Shown here piece after piece: positions 11,396 through 21,896 of a DNA stretch of 60,000 nucleotides (position 1 is the stretch's first letter; the number at the start of each line of letters is the position of its first letter). The notes under the pieces were generated by a model. The model did no database searches, had not been told where the DNA came from, and was given only the letters and a program-made list of their open reading frames with translations. A program made the position numbers and the translations under genes. The stretch comes from Adiantum capillus-veneris (Eukaryota > Streptophyta > Polypodiopsida > Polypodiales > Pteridaceae). Location: positions 109,459,587 through 109,519,586 of the forward strand of contig CM043964.1 of the NCBI GenBank assembly GCA_014529385.2, given 5' to 3'.

Positions 11396-11783
11396 TTCTT
11401 TTTCATTCTTAGATGTCTCGTCTCTTTCTACCTCAGTGATCTCTTTTCTCCACAGGTGTGCCTTGTTCATGTGTTTGGCATTGCAGATGTTCTAGATCGG
11501 AGTCGAGGTGCCCACTTGATCACGAGCCAGTTCTTGTTTTCATTGCATCTTCCGGTGCCACCTTTGACATGGTATCGGAGTCCTAGGTATCACGACCACC
11601 TTGGATGCTCAGATTTGGCTAATCCTGTACCATTTTGGACATGATTGAGAGAGAAGAAGCTAGCAGTTTTTTTCCTGGTTTTCTTCTCTGGGGCAGATTT
11701 GGGTATGTAGAGGCCTTGGATCCTCGTTTACGACTTCTCCGTCTTTACTTTTGATTACCCTAACCTCTTTTTACCGAGGAGAA
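10472..11783 (+). other. Non-coding stretch, possible LTR and leader of a third gypsy family
   Basis: No protein I can support. A TATA-like GGGTATATAGG at about 10,770, a CT microsatellite at 11,360-11,391 and a TGGTATCGGAG motif at 11,571-11,581 (one base from the usual primer-binding site) suggest an LTR ending near 11,568. No second copy exists in the window to confirm its limits. Element F is inserted at 11,783/11,784. Confidence 0.35.
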
Positions 11784-12421
11784 TGTCACAAAGTGATGAC
11801 GTGGCTACTGACAGCAAAAACCCTAATTTCTGCAAGAAACCCTAAAAATCCTGCAAACCGTAATTTCTGCCAGAAACCCTAATTTTCAGAAACCCTGATT
11901 TCTGGAAACCCTAACCCTAACTGCTGGCTGGAAACCCTAATTAGGCAGAAATGCCACGTGGTAGCAGGTACGGATTTTCGGGATTTACAGAGGAGAAAAG
12001 CATCATCATAGGCGACGCTATTGCTGCTTTTTCTCAACACAAATGGCCAAGGAGAGAGAGAAAAGATGATCTGCTTTATTTTGCTCTCTTGAGAGAGAGA
12101 GAATTTTTGCTTTTGTTCTGAAGCTTTTGGGGCTCTGCTTTTGGGCATCCCTTGTAATCTTTATATACGCGGTGAGGGCCTCACTTCTCAGAGCATCTAG
12201 ACGCAGAGTCTGAGATTGAAACCCTAACCGCTCTTGTACTTTGATGATTGATTAATACATAAAGAACTACCGAAAGGGGCGCCAGTCTTTGGGGCCAATA
12301 TCTCTAGGCACGGAACTCCGCCGGGCCAGTGCAAATCTATTGTGATCTGTGAATTGTTTTGAAGTGGTTATTTGGTGCTGTCGCGATTGATTCTTGACTT
12401 GGAGTGTCCAAGTCTGTTACA
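11784..12421 (+). repeat. 5' LTR of element F
   Basis: TGTCACAAAGTG...TTACA, 638 bp. U3 opens with a run of telobox-like AAACCCTAA units (11,815-11,940). A TATA-like TTTATATACG lies at about 12,158. GA-rich tracts lie at 12,050-12,105. Confidence 0.95.
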
Positions 12422-12436
12422 GTGATATCAGAGCAC
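12422..12436 (+). other. Primer-binding site of element F
   Basis: TGATATCAGAGCAC starting one base after the LTR. It differs by one base (G to A) from the TGGTATCAGAGC primer-binding site complementary to the 3' end of initiator methionine tRNA. Confidence 0.85.
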
Positions 12437-12491
12437 GGCTGATTTCTCTTCTACGGGAAATCTGATCCCCAATTTTTTTTCCGCGGCACCT

Positions 12492-14112
12492 ATGGCTTCA
12501 CGCAAGGATCAGTCGACTCCCTCTGCATCTGGAGATGCAGGAAGGGATCACAACGAAGATTCCGGCAGAGAGTATGGCCCGCCTCGGCCTACTCAGGCAG
12601 AGCAAAGAGAGATAAAACGTCGTCAATTGATCGGCGATGCAACAAAGATGATGCTCAGTTTTGCGAAGGATCCAAAGTTGGCAAAATATATGAGCGAGAC
12701 TTCTTTTCAGGAAGTGCATACGAAGTGGCAAAAAACCACTACACTACCCCTGAAACCCGCTCTCAAGAAACCTTTTGATCACAAACATGATGCACGGATT
12801 GCTCAGCTTTTTGATGCGCAAAAGAAAGCCAAAAAGCACGGCAAAAAGCAGAAGAAAGACACCGACTTCCCGGGATATTTGGGTCGTCAGTCGACTTTTG
12901 ACAAGGCAAAGAAATAGAAGAAGCGTGTTCGATTTGAAGGAGTACCCATTTCTTCTTCTTCTTCTTCTTCTAACAGTTCTTCTAGCTCTTCAAATTCAAG
13001 CGAAGAAGACAGAAAAGGTAAAAAGTGAAGCAAGAAACAAAGCTTCGGAAAGGGCAAGAAAAAGGCAAAGAAGGCTAAATCTCACCCAGAGACTGACAGT
13101 TCTACTGAGGACTCGTCTACAGACAGCTCAGATTCAGATGACGGAAACTTTATGCGAACAAGAAGAATTTTTACAAAGCCAACCAGTATGACTTTCTCGA
13201 AGTAAAAGCAAGAAAGTCCGAGAGTTTAAGGAAGGTGGCCACTCGATCAAGTTTGATACTTTTTCAGGATACTCAGATGCTTCGAAGGCCTTGTCTTGTA
13301 TACAGCAATTTGACATCGCTTTCGCGGGAGGACGCTATTCAGAGCACTCCAAGATTTGGAGAGCTACCTCTTATTTTAAGGGGAATGCTCGTACTTGGTG
13401 GTCCACGCTTCTTTTAAACAAGAGTGCGCCAATTAAATGGTTGAAATTTAAGAAGCTTTTTATTTCTTCTTGGTTGACGCAAGAGTATGAATGAGATATA
13501 CGAGCTGCTTGGAACCATCTTCAGAATCCGGATGACCAAGAAAGATACAATCAATGTTTACTATGAAAGATTCTGGAGCTCTTTTCTACCCGCCTCTTCA
13601 TTCAAGAAGATCTCTGTTCAGAGAACAGATTGACTGGTTTACCTTGGGTCTACCTACAGAGATCCGAGATCACTGCTTGGAAGAGAAGTCAGCTTCTATT
13701 TAGGAGTTGATGAGTCATGCGCAACGGGGCTTTGCCATTCACTCTGGCAGTCTTACCTACCCCACCGATGAGGTCATGACACAACGAGCCGAACAGACTT
13801 CTGAGAATGAAAGTAGAAAGAAAAAGAGCAACCCAGAGAAAAAGGATGCACGACCCAAGCTTACTCCTGAGGAGAGAGCTCGCTTCATCAGAGAGGGGAA
13901 GTGCTTTGGATGCGGGGAACATGCGCGAAGTGCCCTAACAAGGCACAGAAAGAACAGAATGATAAAGACGACGACAGGCTTGAGAGTTCGAGAGCAGTTG
14001 AGGAACATGGCAGAAAAGGCAGATAGAAAAGCAGAACTGGTACCACATGGCGTGGGACCTGCACCGAATCTAATGAATGAAAGTACAAACTTTGCGGCTT
14101 TTGGGGCAAAGT
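12492..14112 (+). pseudogene. gag pseudogene of element F
   Basis: The start ATG (CCTATGGCTTCACGC) lies 70 bases after the LTR. In order: an N-terminal region (KDPKLAKYMSE), a basic stretch, a GYLGRQSTFDKAKK motif, a Ser-rich linker (12,950-13,010), capsid (FDIAFAGGRYSEHSK; GNARTWW, 13,300-13,410), a GLPTEIRDH/ELMSHAQRG segment, and a CFGCGEH motif (about 13,900) that looks like half of a CCHC knuckle. Stops at 12,915 (TAG), 13,026 (TGA), 13,492 (TGA) and 13,701 (TAG) fall where element A keeps CAG, CGA, CGA and CAA. One or more frameshifts occur as well. Confidence 0.85.
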
Positions 14113-17112
14113 GAAGGATCAGGAAGCTCTTTTGAAGGAGCCAAGGCAAACTTCTTTTCACTTGGAATTGGCGGCTCATTTTGGAATTACGCCCGACAAA
14201 CTGACGCCACAGGCGGAGGTAGTTCGAGTGGCACCCGGACGGGATGTTGCCATTACACCGAGCATTGGCAAACTTCATTTGCAATGACAGGGGTGTTTAG
14301 GGCACGCTACTCGGAATCCCTTGGTACCACAAGAACTATGCCGTGGTTGACTACCGGGCCGAGAAAGCGACTTTGACAAATGAAGGGCTCAAAGATTGTA
14401 CTTGATGAACTTCAATTTCTTTACTCATTCTTTTGGGAGAGAACTGAACGATGGATAAAGGTTGAATATGTTTTGACCTGAACAAAAGAACGCCAAGATT
14501 TTTCTCCACACTCATGCCGATTGCTTTTTAGAGGGCCTGAAGATCAGACCATTGACCTGATACCTGGAAGCACGTCACCGAACCGGCCACCTTACCGTGT
14601 GAGCCAAGTACAAAATGAAAAGATTATGAACCCAGTGAAAGACCTCTTGGAAAAGGGTCTTGTTCAGCATAATACTTCACCGTATTGCTCTCCATTGTTG
14701 TTGGATTTGAAGAAAGACGGATCTTGGAGAATGTGCATCGATTATAGAGCTCTCAACAAAATCACCATCAAGACCAGATTTCCGATTCCTAGGATCGATG
14801 ATATACTCGACAGGTTACAGGGATCCTCGTGCTTTAGCAGGATTGATCTGAAGAGTGGATATCATTAGATCCGAATCGCGCCGAGAGACGTCTACAAGAC
14901 AGCCTTTCGGACTGCTTTTGGGTTATTTTGAGTTTGTGGTGATGCCTTTTGGCTTAACCAATGCTCTTGCGACATTTAACCGGATGATGGACGGGATTTT
15001 TCGAGAGTACAGGCTATTTGTTGGCACTTTCTTTGATGATATCATTGTTTTCTCCAAGAATGAGGCAGAACACAGAGATCATCTGCTTCAGAGATACACT
15101 TGTTGGGACACTGTCTCAGCAGCAGGAGTGCAAATGGATTCGGCCAAGATAGAGACTATACGTGATTGGCCCGATTTGAAGAATGTCCATGAAGTTGGAA
15201 GCTTCTTGGGACTGTGTTCGTACTACAGGCGGTTCATTCGAAAGTTTGCAGAGGTTGCTTCCCTTTGCATATCTTGATACAGAAAGGAGTCCCTTTCTCG
15301 TGGGGATCCACAAAGGTGACTGCCTTTCAGACTTTGAAAGAGAAATTGACTACAGGACCAGTTTGACTTTGCCGGACTTGCAGAAGTCATTTGAAGTATA
15401 TTGTGATGCTTGTGGTTGTAGTCTGGGTGTGGTCTTGATGCAAGAAGGCCATGTCATTGCTTACGAGAGCCAATTGTTCTCTAGGCCAGAGATGACAGCG
15501 CAGATTTATGAGAAAGAGCTTTTGGCGGTTATCCATGCTCTTACTGTGGCGGCATTACCTACTCGGAGCTGATTTTACTGTCTTTACAGACCATCAGAGT
15601 TTCCGCTACTTCTTGTCATAGAAGCAGCTTTCGGAAAAGCTGATGCGGTGGGCAAATATCTTCACAGTTTCACTTCCAGATTGTCCATGTGCAGGGACAG
15701 AAGAATGTGGTGGCAGATGCTTTGTCTTGGAAGCTGTTGGTTCTAGCTATTTCCGCGATACAGCATAGGAGCTTCGAGGATGTGGTCGATCAGTATGCCA
15801 CAGATACAGATTTTGCAGATATTTTCACACGGATACGGGATGGGGAGACAATAGCTGGATTCTCCCTTCGGGAAGGCTACTTGATGAGAAAGACTATGTT
15901 GTGCGTTACACAGCCGTTGAGGGAAAAGGTTACGACTGAATGCCACTGTCCACCTTTTACGGGTCACCGCGGCATTGCTACCACCATGAAGGGGGTAGAG
16001 AGATACTTCTTTGGGCCGAGACTCAAAAGGATGTGGAAGAGTTTGTGCGCAGTTGCTTAGTATGCCAGAAGGTCAAGTTTGACAGGCATAAGGCACAGGG
16101 ATTGTTACAGCCTTTACCCATACCCACCCAACCCTGGGAAAGTATTGCAATGGATTTCATTTTTGATCTCCCGAGAACACAGAATGATCACGATGATTTT
16201 CTGATTACATGGCATGTCTAAGACGATTGTCTCTGACAGAGACCCCAAATTTATGAGTTTGTTTTGGAACGCAATTTGGGAGAACATTGGCACGCAGTTG
16301 TAGTTCTCGTCATCGTTCCACTTGCAGACTGACGGGCAATTTGAGATTGCAAATTCAGTGGTTTTAGATTTATTGAAGTCTTGTATCTCGGATCAGAAGA
16401 CTCAATGGGAAAAGAACTTACCTTTGGTGGAATTTGCCTACAATAACACGATACACTCTTCGACGGGAAAGACGCCATTTGAGATTGTTGAAAGTGCTGC
16501 GAAGGTTTCATCCTTTCTGGGCACGAAAGATTAGATTTTTGAAGCGGATGAATATACGCGAGACTTGAATACGGCTTTTGCCAAGGTTCGCGAGACTTTG
16601 CAGAAGTCTCAAGAACGACAGAAAAAGGCAGCGGATCGCCATCGTCGCGACTTGAAATTGGAGGAGGATGATTGGGTGCTCTTACGTTTTGAGAAGGCAC
16701 GCCTAAGAAAGAAAAAGGGAAAGGAGAGGCTTTTTCCAAAGCTTAGTATGCGATACTACGGAACTTTCCAGACCACTGAAAAGATAAATGATGTCTCCTT
16801 CCGATTGAAATTGCCAGATACTTGGAGGATTCACAATGCATTGCATGGGAGTCTCTTGAAACCTTTTAAGGGTGATGTGCATGATGATGGGTAGCCTGAT
16901 GAGCAACCCGAAGTGGAAGAAAACGAGGAGATCCTTGTTCCCGAACAGATTTGGCACATAAGGATACGAAGGCTAAAGGTTAAGTTCGAAGGCGGTTCTT
17001 GGTTAAGTTCAAGAACTATCCGGCATTGGATGCGAAGTGGATGGAGGAAGAGGACCTAGCAGATACTCCTCAGATTGTGAAACTTTACCTCGATGCTTTT
17101 GGTTTAGCATAG
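14113..17112 (+). pseudogene. pol pseudogene of element F (PR, RT, RNase H, INT, chromodomain-like end)
   Basis: The protease region is badly decayed (14,120-14,400). RT covers 14,521-15,060: [26 protein letters not shown], and a FFDDIIVFSKN catalytic box with both aspartates. The connection and RNase H follow (SFLGLCSYYRRFIRKFAEVA; VYCDACGCSLGVVLMQEGHV; IYEKELLAV). Integrase spans about 15,700-16,560 (FTGHRGIATTMKGVERYF, CLVCQKVKFDRHK, MDFIFDLP, SDRDPKF in a shifted frame, QTDGQFEIAN). The C-terminus (KLPDTWRIHNALHGSLLKPF) leads to a chromodomain-like VKFKNYPALDAKWMEEEDL ending with TAG at 17,110-17,112. Stops at 14,866, 15,619, 16,301, 16,532 and 16,892 are all TAG at expected glutamine codons. 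Confidence 0.88.
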
Positions 17113-17704
17113 TCTATTCCAAACGGCACCCAGAATTCAGCTTGGCCGAAGATCTGGTGCAGTGGGATGCACAAGAGGGGAGTCTCTCCGCTCCTTTGTC
17201 AACAGATGCCTTGATTTAGATAGTAGAGTCACTGATGTCTCTTTGAGCTTCAGGGATACTGAAAGCTGACAGTATTCTGCTGTATGACTTTAATGAAATG
17301 GAATTCCTGATAATGATACTAATTTGTTCTTGACTTATTTTGAGTGCAGGAACTAATAGACGAAATGACTGCAGCATTTTGGTCTGATTGATCTCGAATA
17401 GACATGGTTGTAATAGGGGTTAGTTAATTGGGACATCGATGAGGTCCCGATTGGATCTAGATGCGATTGCTAGCTACATTGCCGATAAATCATGGTCTAA
17501 GATCCGAATGAATGTTGAATGTCATGTGATGTCCTGTGATGTCTAGTGATGTCGTGAGATGTGACTGTTGATTTGGTACATGTGCTAGATGTGTGTTCCT
17601 AGTACGTAGGTACTAACAGTTAGTGTCTGCGAAGACAGTTTATGGCTTCTGTCGGTTTTGCAGGCGTAAGCGCGGTCGATTACAATGCTTTCAAGAGGGG
17701 GGTA
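17113..17704 (+). other. 3' untranslated region and polypurine tract of element F
   Basis: Non-coding, between the chromodomain-like stop and the 3' LTR. A short degenerate TGATGTC repeat occurs at 17,521-17,565. The polypurine tract occupies 17,692-17,704. Confidence 0.8.
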
Positions 17705-17982
17705 TGTCAAAAGTGATGACGTGGCTACCGACAACAAAAACCCTAATTTCTGCCAGAAACCCTAAAAATCCTGCAAACCCTAATTTCTGCCAAAAACCCT
17801 AATTTCTGGAAACCCTAACGCTAACTGCTGGCTGGAAACCCTAATCAGGCGGAAATGCCACATGGCAGCAGGTACGGATTTCCGGGATTTGCGAAGGAGA
17901 AAAGCATTAGCATGGGCGACGCTATTGCTGCTTTTTCTCTACGCAAATGGCCAAGGAGAGATGGTTTGCTTTATTTTGCTCT

Positions 17983-18024
<42 letters not shown>

Positions 18025-18340
18025 TTTGCTTTTGTTTTGAAGCTTTTGGGGCTCTGCTTTTGGGCATCCCTTGTAATCTTTATATACACGGTGAGGGCCT
18101 CACTTCTCAGAGCATCTGGACGCAGAGTCTGAGAGTGAAACCCTAACCGCTCTTGTACTTTGATGATTGATTAATACATAAAGAGATACTAAAAGGGGTG
18201 TCAGTCTTTGGGGCCAATATCTCTAGGCACAGAACTCCGCCGGGCCAGTGCAAATCTATTGTGATCTGTGAATTGTTTTGAAGTGGTTATTTGGTGCTGT
18301 CGCGATTGATTCTTGACTTGGAGTGTCCAAGTCTGTTACA
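17705..18340 (+). repeat. 3' LTR of element F
   Basis: TGTCAAAAGTGATG...GTTACA, 636 bp, collinear with the 5' LTR and differing by scattered substitutions and a longer (GA)n tract (17,987-18,019). It has seven AAACCCTAA motifs counting the one at about 18,138, and TTTATATACACGG at about 18,078. Confidence 0.95.
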
Positions 18341-18823
18341 GAGAATACAATGGAAGCTTCAGGATGTGTAGCAGTGCCGGATTGCTTTGGTTTCTTCCCA
18401 GTTGGAGTCATGTTACCGTGCCGTCCCGCAAGGGGAGCAAGCATGCGGTTGTTGGATACAGAGGGGGAGCTATTCATTTCCAACTTCATCTTCAAAGAGA
18501 AGTGTTTGGACAGTAGAAGAATCTCTAGGCACGAAACTCCGTCGGGCCAGTGCAAATCTATTGTGATGTGTGAATTGTTTTGAAGTGGTTATTTGGTGCT
18601 GTCGCAATTGATTCTTGACTTGGAGTGTCCAAGTTTGTTACAGAGAACCCAATGGAAGCTTCAGGATGTGTAGCAGTGCCGGATTGCTTTGGTTTCTTCC
18701 CAGTTGGAGTCATGTTACCGTGCCTTCCCGCAAGGGGAGCAAGCATGTGGTTGTTGGATACAGAGGGGGAGCTATTCATTTCCAGCTTCATCTTCAAAGA
18801 GAAGTGTTTGGACAGTAGTAGGA
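18222..18823. repeat. 302 bp tandem duplication spanning the right LTR-genome junction of element F
   Basis: The last ~119 bp of the LTR, the GAGAA target copy and ~180 bp of flanking DNA occur twice with an exact 302 bp offset (LTR end at 18,340 and again at 18,642; CAGTAG at 18,511 and 18,813). The second copy continues into single-copy flank (ATCTTCTTCATT). The copies differ by roughly a dozen substitutions. Confidence 0.92.
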
Positions 18824-19121
18824 TCTTCTTCATTACTTCTGGAGGAGGTTTCTCTGGCTGTGTTTTCTTCGAGGAGATGGATTGGAAAATTTGTTGTGCC
18901 TCTTGCAAATGCACTTTCTTTCTTGGAATTGTCTTGTCGATAAAGCTACCTATCCGATGGGTAGCAAGTTGATGATTTGGTTGCACTTTTGTACCAGATT
19001 GTGGATTATGGATGGCAAAGGTGGATCTCTTTTCTTCTTGAAGCAGAGGATGTTCTTTGATTTTCCATTGTCCATCTAAGGATGGAAGTACAAGTTCCGG
19101 CTTTAGTTGACCCTTGTTCAT
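18643..19121 (-). CDS. Hypothetical ORF in the DNA that received element F
   Basis: A minus-strand frame of about 160 codons starting MNKGQLKPELVLPSLDGQWK, Lys/Ser/Pro-rich, without a recognised domain. Removing element F and one target copy brings the frame to a stop shortly after HPEASIGFS, so the insertion lay near its 3' end. No membrane segment or known motif is visible. It may be part of another transposon, an old gene fragment or chance. Confidence 0.25.
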
Positions 19122-19405
19122 CCGGAATGCAATAGTTCAGGTGCATGTTCCAGTGCATGTGTTGGAGTTGGCTTTGACAAGCAGAGGGGGATACTTCTAT
19201 ATCCAGAACCACTTCTTGTTTGATCATCCAACTCCTTCGATGAGATTTAGAGGCGGAGCATGTAGTGCCAGACCCTTAGTCAACAATGCCAATAGTTGAA
19301 GGGGTTTTCTGATGGAGTGTGGACTTCTCCTTTTGTAACAATATCAGACTTTGTAAATAATTAATTTATTTACGAGAAAATATCCCGACAAGTGCGAACA
19401 AGTAA
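19122..19405. other. Unassigned spacer
   Basis: Nothing supportable is visible; AT content rises toward the right. Confidence 0.4.
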
Positions 19406-20440
19406 TGTCGGAGCAATGCCGGTACGGCATTGTGCCGGGGAGCAGCTAACATTTTCATAAGTAGCATTCAATGTGTGCAGTTGTGAATTAATAGCCTAAG
19501 AACTTTTAAAGTCAAAAGTTGAAAGGTTTTTACCCTCCCTCATCTCCTAGCGCCCCCCTCTTGGCTGGCTTTATAAGAGCACCCTCTCCCCCTCTTCATA
19601 GGTTGGCAGTGTATCTACCCCTCCTAAAGTGAGCGTGCTCTACGTACCGGAGCTCTCCATTGAAGCTTGAGAATCAGCCCTTGTGGTGTATGTGGAGTCT
19701 TGGAGCTCCCATCACCTAGAACAAGGTTTCTCTTGATCATAGGTTGCTATGGGGGAAGATTCATCGCGAATAGCAGTAGAAAACTCTCTTCCTTGCGCGC
19801 TTGGCTGCTGCAAATTCTCTGTTTTCAGCCCCTAATCACCTTGATTAGGGCTGTTTTCAGCGGAGCACTCATAGAATTTCACTCCACTCTTCTTATCTTA
19901 CGCCTATGCAAGTTTTGGTGCGATTCCATCGCGAAGAAGGCCTCCGTTTTGGCGTAGGAGTGAGCAGAGGTAAGAATTTCAGGTTATGTGTAGAAAATTA
20001 CAGCAAGCATGTTTGTGTGCATTTTGCTTGAGTTCGATGCATGAATGATTGCGCATGAAGGGCCACACATAGCGGAAGATAGAACCTCCATTGTGAGAGC
20101 TTCTAACAAGCTTTTTGGAAGATACTCTCTTGGTGAGAACTTCCAACAAAGCTTGCAGAAGAGGGGAAGTCCTCTTAGCAGAAAGAGAGTGAAAACGCTT
20201 TCTCAGTCAGTAGTCAGAACGGAACAAAGAAAGAAATAGAGGACAGGCGTTTGCCCCGTTCCTATGCTTGTAAAGATTCTCCCTTAGTTATAAAGATAAT
20301 CTCTTTATGGGGGGGGGACCAACCTATCTTGTGGTCCCCAATGAAGTGTCAAGCTCTGTGTGTGTGTGTGTGTGTCCAATTCTCTTGAGTATTTGAAGTG
20401 CAATTAAAAAGTCAGTTTATGCTTCCGTATTTTTGTGACA
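19406..20440 (+). repeat. LTR H (gypsy); left end uncertain
   Basis: The right end TTTTTGTGACA is followed by a TGGTATCAGAGC primer-binding site at 20,442-20,453. A TATA-like GGCTTTATAAGAGC lies at about 19,568. The proposed start, TGTCGGAGC at 19,406, is chosen only because it gives TGTC...GACA ends; no second copy confirms it. It contains a G run at 20,309-20,317 and (GT)n at 20,358-20,375. Confidence 0.55.
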
Positions 20441-20507
20441 GTGGTATCAGAGCAAGGTCATCTCTCTCTTTCTTAAAGGATTGACGACACTTGGCAAACT
20501 GCATAAA

Positions 20508-21116
20508 TGAAAGGACATGAGATAGAGTTCACTATGCTTCAACAGCAGGTGGCAGAGCTGCAAAAAGCTCTCCCATCCTGAAGTTCAGAAGATTCTTCAT
20601 GCTCTTGAGAAAGGGAAGAAGAAAGTGCCAATGGGATCGGGAGAAATCTTGTAGAACCCAAAGATGCAAGAACCAAAGAAAGATCCTTTAATTGGAACCT
20701 CCCGCATGTATGAGAGACGGAAGAAACCTCCAGAACGTCATGTGTTGTTTAATCCAAAGGTTCAAGAGCAGGATCCTCCTGATTCTCCTCAGTTTTCTTT
20801 CATGAAGGATGTGGATGACATAGTCGCTCCAGAGGACACGTTCATTGACGATCCGCTGTAGCAGGAAGTGTAGTCGAGGTAAAGGACTCCTGTCCACAAG
20901 GAGTCTTAAGCATAGAAACAAGGAGCATCATAAGAAGAAGCATCACAAGCAGAAAACATCCAAGTCAGGTCACAAAGATGTAAAATTTGACACTTACAAC
21001 GGACGACGGGATAATGACAAAGCTTTGGCTTTCATCCGCCAATTTGAAGTTGCATTTGTAGAAGGGAACTTTAAGGAAAGATTCAAGCTTAGCCATGTTA
21101 GTATGTACGTGAAAGG
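20508..21116 (+). pseudogene. gag pseudogene of element H, cut by copia-0
   Basis: The start MKGHEIEFTMLQQQVAELQK lies 55 bases after the primer-binding site. After a frameshift it continues VQKILHALEKGKKKVP, a MYERRKKPPERHVLFNPKV segment, an acidic stretch, a His/Lys-rich stretch (KHHKQKTSKSGHK) and a capsid motif (KALAFIRQFEVAFVEGNFKERF) followed by MYVKG. TAG stops occur at 20,652 and 20,859. The coding sequence ends abruptly at the copia-0 LTR, just where family members continue with a KGNA-x-x-WW motif. Confidence 0.72.
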
Positions 21117-21376
21117 TGCTGGGTTAAAGGCCTAAATAACCCCTTTGTGTACATTTTTATACTTTTGTCCAGGTTCAATATGAACCTGGACACATTTTTT
21201 AGTGGAAAAACCCAAAACTCACTTATTGAGTTTTCCCCAAAAACGTGAGCCCTCTCTCTCTCCCTCATCGTTTTGCTAGCGCTTCCTCTCCTGCTGGCTT
21301 TCGCCACCCCTCTCTGCACACACACTGCACTTCCTCGCGTGCTCTTTCACTTGCACACACCTCCGCGCGCTCAACA
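21117..21376 (+). repeat. 5' LTR of copia-0
   Basis: About 260 bp ending TCAACA two bases before the primer-binding site. The left boundary (21,117 or 21,121) is inferred from where the gag of element H is interrupted. The inner inverted pair TCCAGGTTCA/TGAACCTGGA at 21,168-21,190 could form a hairpin. Confidence 0.65.
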
Positions 21377-21896
21377 ACTGGTATCAGAGCCAGATTAGGG
21401 TTTCAGAAGCTTTGCGCAGGTGGCTGGACAGCAGGCAAAAGGCTTCTCTCGCGTCAAATTTCCGCTTTCATCGCGAAGCCCCTTAGTTCTGGTGTCACCT
21501 AGGGTGATTAGGGTTCCCAAAACAGCCTAAAACAGGTTGAAATTAGGTCAAAACGTGTAAAAACCAGAAAATTACAGGTCAAAACAGCAAAACGCAGGTG
21601 TTCTAAATTGATTCCCGTGAATGCCCCTTGCTTTTCCCACTCAAAACAGGTCCATTTGATGCAAATTGATGTGCCAAAACAGTAAATTTACAGAAAATTC
21701 AGAATTGGACTGTTTTTATGTACAGAAATTGAGGTTTATGTACGCCTTTTGTGGGTTTATGCAAGTACGCATTGGGGATACTTGTTAATTGCTGAAATTT
21801 TCAGCACAATGTATGCAACGTGCGGTACATTGTGATCACTGGAAATTTTCAGATTTTGTGTAGACACTTTCTGCTGCATTTTTTATCCGTGCAAAT

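Larger units (their letters stand above)
11784..18340 (+). mobile_element. Complete, inactive Ty3/gypsy chromovirus-like element F
   Basis: Two LTRs (11,784-12,421 and 17,705-18,340) flank a 5.3 kb interior holding gag, protease remnant, RT, RNase H, integrase and a C-terminal chromodomain-like segment in the Ty3/gypsy order. The primer-binding site follows the 5' LTR and a polypurine tract (CAAGAGGGGGGTA, 17,692-17,704) precedes the 3' LTR. The element is bounded by a perfect 5 bp duplication, GAGAA, at 11,779-11,783 and 18,341-18,345. At least ten in-frame stops and several frameshifts make it non-autonomous. Confidence 0.95.

Noticed and set aside
11815-11940. Interstitial telomere
   Set aside because: Motifs are spaced by unrelated linkers and recur at the same place in other LTRs of the family, so they are part of the element.
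13757-14284. Minus-strand 175-codon frame
   Set aside because: Shadow of the gag of element F; the same shadow appears opposite gag in element A.
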